Assembly (NCBI RefSeq): GCF_008369295.1
Contig: NZ_VOBG01000031.1
Span: forward strand, 1 to 58,126
Direction of reading: 5' to 3'
DNA length: 58,126 nucleotides
Source of the DNA: Pseudomonas sp. ANT_H4
Lineage (GTDB): Bacteria > Pseudomonadota > Gammaproteobacteria > Pseudomonadales > Pseudomonadaceae
The notes beneath the pieces are model-generated. The model saw only the letters and a program-made list of their open reading frames with translations, made no database searches and was not told the DNA's origin. The position numbers and the translations under genes were made by a program. Position 1 is the first letter of the stretch. Each line of letters begins with the position of its first letter. Of this stretch, positions 50,933 to 58,126 are shown one piece after another.

Positions 50933-52297
50933 ATGAACACACAACTCAAACCAACCCTAGGCACCTTGCACTTATGGGGCATCGCCGTCGGGCTGGTGAT
51001 TTCCGGGGAATATTTCGGCTGGAGCTATGGCTGGGGCGTGGCGGGTACGCTGGGCTTCCTGGTGACCTCGTTGATGGTCGCCACCATGTACACCTGCTTT
51101 ATCTTCAGTTTCACTGAACTGACTACCGCGATCCCTCATGCAGGTGGACCCTTTGCCTACAGCCGCCGGGCCTTCGGCGAGAAAGGCGGCCTGATCGCCG
51201 GATTGGCGACACTGATCGAATTCGTCTTCGCCCCGCCGGCCATCGCCCTGGCCATCGGCGCCTACCTGAACGTACAGTTTCCGACGCTGGACCCCAAACA
51301 CGCGGCCGTCGGTGCCTACATTGTGTTCATGGGCTTGAACATTCTCGGCGTCAAACTGGCCGCGACCTTTGAACTGGTAGTCTGCGTCCTCGCCGTGGCT
51401 GAGTTGTTGGTGTTCATGGGCGTGGTCGCCCCCGCCTTCAGCTTCAGCAACTTCGCTCTCAACGGCTGGGCCGGCTCCGACACCTTCGGTGCACCAGCGA
51501 TTGCCGGGATGTTTGCCGCAATCCCATTCGCCATCTGGTTTTTCCTCGCCATCGAAGGCGCCGCCATGGCCGCCGAAGAAGCGAAAGATCCAAAACGCAC
51601 CATTCCCAAAGCCTACATCAGTGGCATCCTGACCCTGGTGATCCTGGCCATGGGCGTCATGTTCTTTGCCGGCGGCGTGGGCGACTGGCGCACCCTGTCA
51701 AACATCAACGACCCACTGCCCCAGGCGATGAAAACCGTGGTCGGTGAAAGCTCCGGCTGGTTGCACATGCTGGTGTGGATTGGCTTGTTCGGCCTGGTGG
51801 CCAGCTTCCACGGGATCATCCTCGGCTACTCGCGGCAATTCTTCGCCCTGGCCCGCGCCGGTTACCTGCCGTCCTTCCTCGCCAAACTGTCGCGCTTTCA
51901 GACACCGCATCGGGCAATCATCGCCGGTGGCGTGGTTGGTATCGCTGCCATCTACAGCGACGGCCTGATCAACCTGGGCGGCATGACCTTCACTGCAGCG
52001 ATGATCACCATGGCGGTGTTCGGTGCCATCGTCATGTACATCATGAGCATGCTCAGCCTATTCAAGCTGCGCAAAACCGAACCGCTGCTGGAACGCACCT
52101 TCCGCGCGCCGGGTTACCCGATTGTGCCGGGCATCGCCCTGGTGTTGGCGCTGGTGTGCCTGGTGGCCATGGCCTGGTTCAACACCCTGATCGGCCTGGT
52201 CTTCCTGGGCTTTATGGCGGTGGGTTTTGTCTACTTCCAACTCACGGCACAAGATCGTGCCGATGCACCGGCAGACGCAATGTTGACCGGGCTCTAA
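50933..52297 (+). CDS. Ethanolamine permease-like APC transporter
   Basis: A 454-residue APC-superfamily transporter with about twelve transmembrane helices. It carries the ethanolamine permease pattern (GLVISGEYFGWSYGWG, AGGPFAYSRRAFGEKGG, FFLAIEGAAMAAEEAKDPKR). It would import ethanolamine or a similar amine; no ethanolamine ammonia-lyase genes lie nearby in the window, so the substrate is uncertain. AGGGAG lies 7 nt before ATG 50933. A perfect hairpin follows. Confidence 0.82.
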   Translation: MNTQLKPTLGTLHLWGIAVGLVISGEYFGWSYGWGVAGTLGFLVTSLMVATMYTCFIFSFTELTTAIPHAGGPFAYSRRAFGEKGGLIAGLATLIEFVFAPPAIALAIGAYLNVQFPTLDPKHAAVGAYIVFMGLNILGVKLAATFELVVCVLAVAELLVFMGVVAPAFSFSNFALNGWAGSDTFGAPAIAGMFAAIPFAIWFFLAIEGAAMAAEEAKDPKRTIPKAYISGILTLVILAMGVMFFAGGVGDWRTLSNINDPLPQAMKTVVGESSGWLHMLVWIGLFGLVASFHGIILGYSRQFFALARAGYLPSFLAKLSRFQTPHRAIIAGGVVGIAAIYSDGLINLGGMTFTAAMITMAVFGAIVMYIMSMLSLFKLRKTEPLLERTFRAPGYPIVPGIALVLALVCLVAMAWFNTLIGLVFLGFMAVGFVYFQLTAQDRADAPADAMLTGL

Positions 52298-52361
52298 ACC
52301 TGCAGGGCAGAACGGGCCTACAATGGAACCACTGACAAAGCCCGTTACTCAAAGCTGTTAT

Positions 52362-52386
52362 TGCCGTGGGAAATCTTCCCACGGCA
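52362..52386. repeat. Perfect 11-bp hairpin after the permease gene
   Basis: TGCCGTGGGAA (52362-52372) pairs with TTCCCACGGCA (52376-52386) across a 3-nt loop. It has no T-run and lies 21 bp before the next gene's start, so it may be a terminator of the permease or part of the DUF2897 leader. Confidence 0.75.
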
Positions 52387-52407
52387 GTCGGCCTCAAGGA
52401 GAGCCCT

Positions 52408-52575
52408 ATGCCCTGGTATGCCTGGTTGATTATGGCGGTCGCTATCGGTTCGATCGTCGGTGGTTTGATGATGCTGCGAGACAGCGCCAACACAGTGGAA
52501 CTGACCGACGAACAACGCAAACGCGTGGCCGAGCGCAACGCGCAAGCGGATGCCAAGGACGCGCAGGACCGCTGA
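52408..52575 (+). CDS. DUF2897 family small membrane protein
   Basis: A 55-residue protein: an N-terminal transmembrane helix (MPWYAWLIMAVAIGSIVGGL) and an acidic/basic cytoplasmic-like tail ending KDAQDR. AAGGAG is 6 nt before ATG 52408; the longer upstream frame contains the hairpin and is rejected. This family is widespread in pseudomonads with unknown function. Confidence 0.8.
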   Translation: MPWYAWLIMAVAIGSIVGGLMMLRDSANTVELTDEQRKRVAERNAQADAKDAQDR

Positions 52576-52599
52576 ACCGGTCGCCCTGACCCACAACCC

Positions 52600-52644
52600 G
52601 TGGCGAGGGAGCTTGCTCCCGTTGGGCTGCGAAGCAGCCCCATC
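52600..52644. repeat. REP element between convergent genes
   Basis: GTGGCGAGGGAGCTTGCTCC followed by a second palindrome GGGCTGCGAAGCAGCCC, a common Pseudomonas REP type. It lies between the stop of the DUF2897 gene and that of the DUF1989 gene. Confidence 0.75.
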
Positions 52645-52649
52645 CCCGG

Positions 52650-53498
52650 TTACTCCCAATCCGCCTTGGCAATCTGCAAACCGTGCTGCCCTTTATAGGC
52701 AGCACGTTCCGGCTGACTCCAGCCTTGAAGCAGCTCATCTTCCAAGCGGTAAATCTCAACGCCTAACGGACGACACACGGTCAGTGGGTCTTGCGCGTCG
52801 GGCCCCCACATCGGCAACGACAGATCCCCACCCGGACACGTCGACAGCGCACACAACAAATCAATCTCGGCAAAAAACTCCAGATAGTCGCCCTTCTGCG
52901 CCGGGCAAGCCTTCATAAAATACATGTCGTCGTGATTCAGGCCAGTGCACTGAAAGATATTCAGCACGTCATGCACATCAAACTCCGTCAGGCCGTGGGG
53001 TAACACCGCCCGCGTCAGGTTCGAATGGCAATGGTGATGGAAGTCCTCTCCAGTGAGCATCTTGTTCACATAAGGGTCGCAGCGGGTGCCGAGCAAATCG
53101 TGCAAGCGCCCGCCATGCTCATCAATACCATAACCGGCCAGGCTGTCATCAGTGATGGTCACCAGCGGCCTTAGGAACGGCAGATTCGACCACAACCGGT
53201 CATGGACACTGACATGAGCGCCCTGCAACTGACGAGTGCGCGCCGCCCACAGACGTTCGCGAGGGTCGTTGGCGTTCCACACGTTGAAATCCCCCACCTG
53301 CGGCCCGACCGGAGTGGTCACGCGAAACACATGACCGGCAGGCACCTTCCACGCCCTCCCCGTCCGGATCGGCACCTCGAACTGCTCAATCAGCGTGCGC
53401 TGACAAGCAGCGTCGCGAATCCGCTCATAAAATGCCTTGTCGACCTGCAAGGCCGAGCCTTTACTGACCTGGTATGCGGCGGGGTAGTCTTTGTACAT
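52650..53498 (-). CDS. DUF1989 (urea carboxylase-associated) family protein
   Basis: A 282-residue protein with family motifs WKVPAGHVFRV, VGDFNVWNANDPRERLW, HCHSNLTRAV and VLNIFQCTGL. Members sit beside urea carboxylase or amine-use genes and some act on aminated substrates, but the reaction is unknown. GAGGA is 8 nt before ATG 53498. The gene follows the GntR gene by 15 bp and is probably in one transcript with it. The convergent permease suggests an amine-handling locus (inference). Confidence 0.85.
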   Translation of the reverse strand: MYKDYPAAYQVSKGSALQVDKAFYERIRDAACQRTLIEQFEVPIRTGRAWKVPAGHVFRVTTPVGPQVGDFNVWNANDPRERLWAARTRQLQGAHVSVHDRLWSNLPFLRPLVTITDDSLAGYGIDEHGGRLHDLLGTRCDPYVNKMLTGEDFHHHCHSNLTRAVLPHGLTEFDVHDVLNIFQCTGLNHDDMYFMKACPAQKGDYLEFFAEIDLLCALSTCPGGDLSLPMWGPDAQDPLTVCRPLGVEIYRLEDELLQGWSQPERAAYKGQHGLQIAKADWE

Positions 53499-53513
53499 TG
53501 GGCAAATCCTCGA

Positions 53514-54158
53514 TCAGGGGTGGGCAAACAGAGCCAACGACAGGCGTTCCGAATCATCCAGGTACAGGCTCATCGCCTCCCCCGCCGCCAGTTTGTTGCC
53601 TCGGACCAATAACGCGTAAATCTCTCGATCTCGCTCAAGCCAGGGCGACTGGAAACGTTGCTCATCGGGCGCAGCGCAAAACACCAGGCGCAGTTGGGCA
53701 ATGACCTGGGCAAAGAACTCATCGAACAACGGACTGCATAACAAACCGACAATCTGCTGGTGGAAAGTCAGACTGTGGGTCGCCACCGCGCGCCAGTCTT
53801 CCCGCTCGCGGGCCAGAGTGGTAGCGTCGAGGGCGTTGTCCAAGCGCTCGGACTGATCGCCGCTCAAGGGCTTGCTGCTGGCAATGGCCTGCAACTCCAG
53901 GGTGCGACGGACTACAAACAGATCACGCACTTCCCCCATGTCCAATCGCCGGACCATCACCCCTTTGTTTCGCACGTAACGGGTCAGCCCTTCCTGCCCC
54001 AGACGATGCAACGCCTCGCGAATGGTGTTGCGCGACGCGCTGTAGGCCTTGACCAGATCGCTCTCAACCAGCGCCATGCCCGGCAACAGCCGACCGCCAA
54101 TGATGTCCGCGCGCAACTCCCGCGCAATCTGATCCGCCAAGGACAATGTGGTACTCAT
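53514..54158 (-). CDS. GntR-family (FCD) transcriptional regulator
   Basis: The 214-residue protein has an N-terminal winged helix (about 5-70, with SRNTIREALHRLGQEGLTR) and a C-terminal FCD effector domain with metal-ligand-type residues (for example SLTFHQQIVGLL). Such proteins repress catabolic genes until the ligand binds. GAGG lies 5 nt before ATG 54158. It likely controls its own operon with the DUF1989 gene and perhaps the permease. Confidence 0.9.
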   Translation of the reverse strand: MSTTLSLADQIARELRADIIGGRLLPGMALVESDLVKAYSASRNTIREALHRLGQEGLTRYVRNKGVMVRRLDMGEVRDLFVVRRTLELQAIASSKPLSGDQSERLDNALDATTLAREREDWRAVATHSLTFHQQIVGLLCSPLFDEFFAQVIAQLRLVFCAAPDEQRFQSPWLERDREIYALLVRGNKLAAGEAMSLYLDDSERLSLALFAHP

Positions 54159-54315
54159 CGCCACCTCATGATTGTTCAACAATCGTTGTTGTAGTCGTAA
54201 TCACTATTCATGCCAAGCTCGCCGCCGGTCACCAATGAGTTGCGCAGTTTTGTAAAGAGCCGAGAAGCCGCCGTAAAGCCTGGTTAATATGGGCCACGTT
54301 TCGGAGGCCGCTCTA

Positions 54316-54902
54316 ATGCGCTATTCACTCGACCACAAAGCTCAAACCCAGCAGCGCATCATTAAAGAGGCCTCGGTACGGTTCCGCCGCGACGGCATCG
54401 GCGCCACCGGCCTACAACCGCTGATGAAAGCGCTGAACCTGACCCACGGCGGGTTCTATGCGCACTTCAAGTCCAAGGACGAATTGGTGGAAAAGGCCTT
54501 GCAAGCGGCAGGCGAAGAACTGGACGCCCATTGCGAGATGTTGTTCAACCAGGAACAACCACTGGAAGCGTTCATCGACAGCTACCCGAATGGCACCAGA
54601 CGTCGCCAGATAAAGGTTGCCCATTACCCACCATGTCTTCAGAACTGGGGCAACGCGGGCAAAACAGCGCCACCACCGATGCAGTACTTTGCGCGAGGCT
54701 CACGCAAATTGAAGCTGCGTTGGGCAGCACGAATGCTGATGAGCAAGGCTTGATGATGATGTCGACACTGGTGGGGGCGCTGGTGTTGGCACGTAGCGTC
54801 GAGAGTGAGGCGTTGGCGGCGAGGATTCTGGAGGTGGTGCGTGGGAATCTGAAAGTGCAGGCGAATGCAGAAATCACAGGCAGAAAGAAGGCCGGTCAAT
54901 GA
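54316..54902 (+). pseudogene. TetR-family regulator with frameshift
   Basis: The first frame (from ATG 54316, GGAG 9 nt upstream) encodes a TetR DNA-binding domain (ASVRFRRDGIGATGLQPLMK, then LTHGGFYAHFKSKDEL). Near 54595, homology jumps to another frame that continues DKGCPLPTMSSELGQRG to LAARILEVVRGNL, ending at 54902. The two parts together give a normal TetR of about 195 residues, so one indel breaks the gene (or is a sequence error). Confidence 0.85.
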
Positions 54903-54912
54903 CCGGCCTCTT
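54889..54912. terminator. Hairpin between the tetR pseudogene and the ComEA-like gene
   Basis: AGGCCGGTCA (54889-54898) and TGACCGGCCT (54900-54909) form a near-perfect palindrome followed by CTTGG. It overlaps the end of the pseudogene and follows the ComEA-like gene on the minus strand. Confidence 0.65.
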
Positions 54913-54929
54913 GGCTTGACTGCTGCGCG

Positions 54930-55265
54930 TTATTTGATTTCCAGCCTGTCGCGATTCTTCTCCAGAAGCGACTTGCCGATCCCCTTCACTTCCAGCAACT
55001 CGTCCACCGCCGTGAACGGGCCACTGGTTTCACGATAGGCGACAATCGCCTTGGCCTTCGCTGAGCCAATACCGAACAGATCACGCTGAAGTGTTTGCAC
55101 ATCCGCAGCGTTGAGATTGACCTTGGCAGTGGTTTGCTCGGCCTTGGTCATTTGAGCGGCAATGGGGGTTGGAGTCTCGGGTTTGACTGATGGGGCTGCG
55201 CTGACAGCCAGTGAAATGCTGGTGAGGACAGCAAAAACCAGGGATGAAAAACAGGCTTTACGCAT
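54930..55265 (-). CDS. ComEA-like helix-hairpin-helix protein
   Basis: A 111-residue exported protein. A signal peptide (about 1-24, ending VSAAP) is followed by a short linker and two helix-hairpin-helix motifs (VNLNAADVQTLQRDLFGIG and LLEVKGIGKSLLEKN). ComEA binds DNA in the periplasm during natural uptake, but many pseudomonads carry this small protein without proof of competence. GGAG lies 9 nt before ATG 55265; ATG 55280 is an alternative. Confidence 0.88.
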   Translation of the reverse strand: MRKACFSSLVFAVLTSISLAVSAAPSVKPETPTPIAAQMTKAEQTTAKVNLNAADVQTLQRDLFGIGSAKAKAIVAYRETSGPFTAVDELLEVKGIGKSLLEKNRDRLEIK

Positions 55266-55292
55266 ATAGAGACGCTCCATGACATCAGTGAG

Positions 55293-55319
55293 AAAAGCAG
55301 CTTTTCCGAAGCTGCTTTT
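55293..55319 (-). terminator. Terminator of the wbpM-like gene
   Basis: AAAAGCAGC (55293-55301) pairs with GCTGCTTTT (55311-55319), with the loop between. Read on the minus strand after the dehydratase gene stop, it ends in a short T-run. Confidence 0.8.
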
Positions 55320-55375
55320 CAAACTTAGGTGATGTTTGGGGATAGTCAAAAATGGGGGTGTTACAGGGTGTGAGC

Positions 55376-57370
55376 TCAGGGTTCAAGGCGGCGTTGCTGG
55401 TAGATCCAGTCGACGATTTCGCCATCCGGCGCATAGCCACTGACGGTGTCGCGCAGTAATTGACGGACACGGTTGTAGTCATCCTGATCTACTGCAGCAA
55501 GCAGCTCTGTCAGCTTGCCTTTGAGTACTTCCCAGTCTAGGTGATCTTCGTTGGCACTCATGATCATTGGGTGCTGGGTCGCCACCACGTTGTCACCGAT
55601 CAGCAACTCCTCGTAAAGCTTTTCGCCGGGACGTAGGCCGGTGAATTCGATGGCGATATCGCCGTGGGGATTCTTTTCGGAACGAACACTCAGGCCTGAC
55701 AGATGAACCATCTTCTCAGCCAGTTCGACAATTTTTACCGGCTCGCCCATATCCAGCACGAACACATCACCGCCAAGTCCCATGGAACCGGCTTGAATAA
55801 CAAGCTGCGCCGCTTCGGGGATGGTCATGAAATAGCGAGTAATTTTCGGGTGGGTTACGGTCAGCGGCCCACCAGACTTGATCTGTTTGTGGAACAGTGG
55901 GATCACTGAGCCGGAGGAGCCCAATACATTGCCGAAACGGACCATGGTGAAGCGGGTTTTATTCACATGGGACACGTTGGATCTATCACCGAACAATACC
56001 GGTGCCAGTTCACGGCTAAGAGCCTGGAGCGTCAACTCTGCCAAGCGCTTGGTACTGCCCATGACGTTGGTGGGGCGGACAGCCTTGTCGGTGGAAATCA
56101 ATACAAAGTTGGCGACACCCGACTGAAGAGCAGCTTGTGCGGTGTTCAGCGTGCCGATCACATTGTTCAATACGCCCTCGGCAATATTGTGCTCGACCAT
56201 TGGTACGTGTTTGTAAGCTGCGGCGTGGTAGACCGTATCGACGCTCCACATCTTCATGACGTCCAGCAACTTGGATGAGTTGCGTACAGAACCGAGGATC
56301 GGCAACAACTTTATAGGCAACGACTCACGGGTAATACGCTGCTCAAGTTCGGATAGGATGCTGTAGAGATTGAACTCACTGTGGTCGAAGAGCAGCAACG
56401 TTTTTGGACGCAGTAACATAATCTGACGGCAGAGCTCGGAGCCGATGGAGCCGCCCGCGCCTGTCACCAAGACATTCTGGCCCTTAACGCAGTGCTCCAG
56501 GAGTTCGCCCTGAGCAGGTACGGTGTCACGGCCCAACAGGTCGGCGATGTCGACTTCCTGAATGTCATCGACCTTGACTCGGCCGCTGGCCAGATCCATA
56601 AAGCCGGGAACGCTTCGTACATGGAGCGGAAATCCTTCAAGAAGGCCAAGGATTTCACGGCGCCGGCCACGATTGGACGACGGAATGGCCAAGAGAATTT
56701 CCTGAGTTCCCGTTGAGTCAATCATCTGCTGTATATGTTTGGGTTTATACACCTGCAGCCCGGAAATCACCCGATCAGCGATACTGCTATCGTCATCTAT
56801 AAAAGCTACCGGCCGCATGACCCGTCCCATTCGCAGGGCCGCAACCAATTGATTACCTGCCGCGCCAGCTCCGTAAATAGCCACTTTGGGCAAACCATCG
56901 TCCCTGCTGGTGAATGGAACGTGTTGAGCCGCTGTAAACCAGTCACCGAGAAAATACTGACGCATTGCCAAGCGCAGCCCACCGATCATGATCAGGCTCA
57001 ACCACCAGTAATTGAATATGATTGAGCGCGGGACCATCGTTTGATGGTTACTATACCAGTAGACAACTACCCCAAGGATCAACGAGGACAAGCTTACTGC
57101 CTTGATGATCGCTATCAAGGCATCATTGCCAAAATAACGCATCACAGCTCGGTACATACCAAAGCGGATAAATAGCGGGATGGACACCACTGGAGCGCTG
57201 AGAAAGAGCCATGAATGCTGAACTACCGGATTGACCAGCTCATCTACGCCCAAGCGGACGACGAACGCCATCCACAAGGCAAGCCACACCAAAAATATGT
57301 CGGCAATCACCTGAAGAGTGCGTTTCTGCCGACGACGAAGGCTCAGCAAATATGTCCGTAATGTACCCAT
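55376..57370 (-). CDS. wbpM: WbpM-type nucleotide-sugar 4,6-dehydratase
   Basis: A 664-residue inner-membrane enzyme. Four N-terminal transmembrane helices (about 15-130) and a CoA-binding-like domain (about 145-270, VAIYGAGAAGNQL) precede the SDR catalytic domain (about 290-600) with VTGAGGSIGSE and the diverged active site STDKAVRPTNVMGSTKR, where Met replaces the usual Tyr. WbpM makes UDP-4-keto-6-deoxy sugars for O-antigen. GGAG lies 4 nt before ATG 57370. In pseudomonads it often closes the O-antigen cluster. Confidence 0.9.
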   Translation of the reverse strand: MGTLRTYLLSLRRRQKRTLQVIADIFLVWLALWMAFVVRLGVDELVNPVVQHSWLFLSAPVVSIPLFIRFGMYRAVMRYFGNDALIAIIKAVSLSSLILGVVVYWYSNHQTMVPRSIIFNYWWLSLIMIGGLRLAMRQYFLGDWFTAAQHVPFTSRDDGLPKVAIYGAGAAGNQLVAALRMGRVMRPVAFIDDDSSIADRVISGLQVYKPKHIQQMIDSTGTQEILLAIPSSNRGRRREILGLLEGFPLHVRSVPGFMDLASGRVKVDDIQEVDIADLLGRDTVPAQGELLEHCVKGQNVLVTGAGGSIGSELCRQIMLLRPKTLLLFDHSEFNLYSILSELEQRITRESLPIKLLPILGSVRNSSKLLDVMKMWSVDTVYHAAAYKHVPMVEHNIAEGVLNNVIGTLNTAQAALQSGVANFVLISTDKAVRPTNVMGSTKRLAELTLQALSRELAPVLFGDRSNVSHVNKTRFTMVRFGNVLGSSGSVIPLFHKQIKSGGPLTVTHPKITRYFMTIPEAAQLVIQAGSMGLGGDVFVLDMGEPVKIVELAEKMVHLSGLSVRSEKNPHGDIAIEFTGLRPGEKLYEELLIGDNVVATQHPMIMSANEDHLDWEVLKGKLTELLAAVDQDDYNRVRQLLRDTVSGYAPDGEIVDWIYQQRRLEP

Positions 57371-57578
57371 GATTCTCCAAATGACCTTGCAACCAACAAA
57401 TAAAATAAGGTTTTCAATGCTCATAACGGGCATAAACCACTTGAGTCTGTGACTCCCCCCACATCTACTGATATGATCGCGGGTCTTTAAAAACACCCGT
57501 TGAAATTAAATCGGCCTGTGCTGCTCATAGCTCACCTCGCCAAGACAGGTCAAGTATGCGAATCACCTGATTCTGTCA

Positions 57579-58126
57579 TCAAGACTGCATGACATAATAC
57601 AGTACGGGCACTTGGGAAGCGAAATAGGTGCTACTGGCTGGTCCTGATCGTGGCCCGTGGCTAGCGACCGGTTCTGCCCTGTTGTTATCGATGGGCAGGA
57701 AGCCGGCCTCAGTGTAACGCTCAAGCTTGCTCCAGTTGCTAGCCAGATAACCGACGGCCTTGCCCAAGGCACTTTGCGTCGTCACCTGGGGATGGGTTTT
57801 CTCCAGCCAGCTTTTTAGTTCTGCGAGTACCGGCAGGCTTTTTTCCTGTCGACCGACAAAACGCTGATAATCAGTGACCTCTTTGAATTCACGCTCGATG
57901 CCATACAGTTTGTTGATCAGATTTAGCCCCATGTCGGCTCGCCCGGTCTTACCCTTGGGCTGCACTTTTTGCGCATCGACGAACTTACGTCGCGCATGCG
58001 CCCAGCAGCCCAAACGCTCGACACCTGGCTGCGCGCCCAAGGCGTTATAGCCGGCGTAATCGTCGGTCATCAGGTAGCCGCGATAATCGGCAAGCAGGCG
58101 CAGCGGCACCTCCTGCGCTCGGCTGG
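57579..58126 (-). pseudogene. IS66-family transposase (TnpC) fragment
   Basis: The frame, open at the window edge, encodes an IS66 transposase core (PLRLLADYRGYLMTDDYAGY, then CWAHARRKFVDAQK and FLPIDNNRAE). After IDNNRAE, family sequence stops and an unrelated tail runs to the stop at 57579-57581, so the C-terminus is lost. Only part of the IS is in view. No other gene is supported between 57371 and 57578. Confidence 0.88.

Noticed and set aside
54289..54753. Intact short TetR-like protein ending at 54753
   Set aside because: Family similarity stops near 54595 and resumes in another frame, so the end is a frameshift product.

Overview
The window looks like a chromosomal segment of a fluorescent-group Pseudomonas. 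The grounds are high GC, a cysB / DAHP synthase block, efp with earP, oprI beside an L,D-transpeptidase gene, a tesA-ybbA-ybbP group, mltF, kdpFABCDE, a wbpM-type gene and REP/REPIN palindromes. Much of the order recalls P. aeruginosa PAO1 from memory, but I could not run a comparison.

Layout. 1-4.5 kb: a YcaQ-like protein, a DUF1127 peptide, two LysR regulators and a TauE/SafE exporter. 4.5-7.4 kb: efp, earP, a small membrane protein and a GreA/GreB-like factor. 7.3-12.5 kb: cysB, a universal stress protein, a 5'-nucleotidase, a ketopantoate-reductase-like protein, a thioredoxin-fold protein and DAHP synthase. 12.5-15.2 kb: an acetyltransferase, oprI, a convergent L,D-transpeptidase gene and a small cysteine protein.

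15.5-22.2 kb is the most unusual part. An integrated element of about 6.7 kb sits inside tesA between two copies of an 18-bp core (one mismatch). It has a tyrosine integrase, an HNH endonuclease, a roughly 530-bp non-coding region with repeated decamers, a possible scaffold/capsid-like pair, a Rha-type regulator and a tiny membrane peptide. I see no terminase, portal or tail gene. The old tesA 3' half is stranded at 15.2-15.5 kb, and the element supplies a replacement 3' half, so the intact tesA at 21.9-22.5 kb is a chimera.

22.5-31.4 kb: ybbA/ybbP, greB, then a Gld-type ABC transporter operon divergent from an unrecognised coiled-coil gene. 31.4-36.5 kb: a small unknown protein, DoxX, an MltF-like lytic transglycosylase, TatD and a chemotaxis transducer. 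A tnpB-only IS200/IS605-family element follows directly. 38.2-41.9 kb: a DUF962 protein, a thioesterase, a CHAD protein, a lipoprotein and a patatin-like phospholipase. 41.9-49.9 kb: the full potassium-uptake operon kdpFABC with its two-component regulators kdpD/kdpE.

50-52.6 kb is a repeat-rich gap followed by an ethanolamine-permease-like transporter and a DUF2897 peptide. Then come a DUF1989 protein with a GntR regulator, a frameshifted TetR gene, a ComEA-like secreted protein, a WbpM-type dehydratase (probably the edge of an O-antigen locus) and an IS66 transposase remnant that runs off the window. No rRNA, tRNA or CRISPR array was seen.
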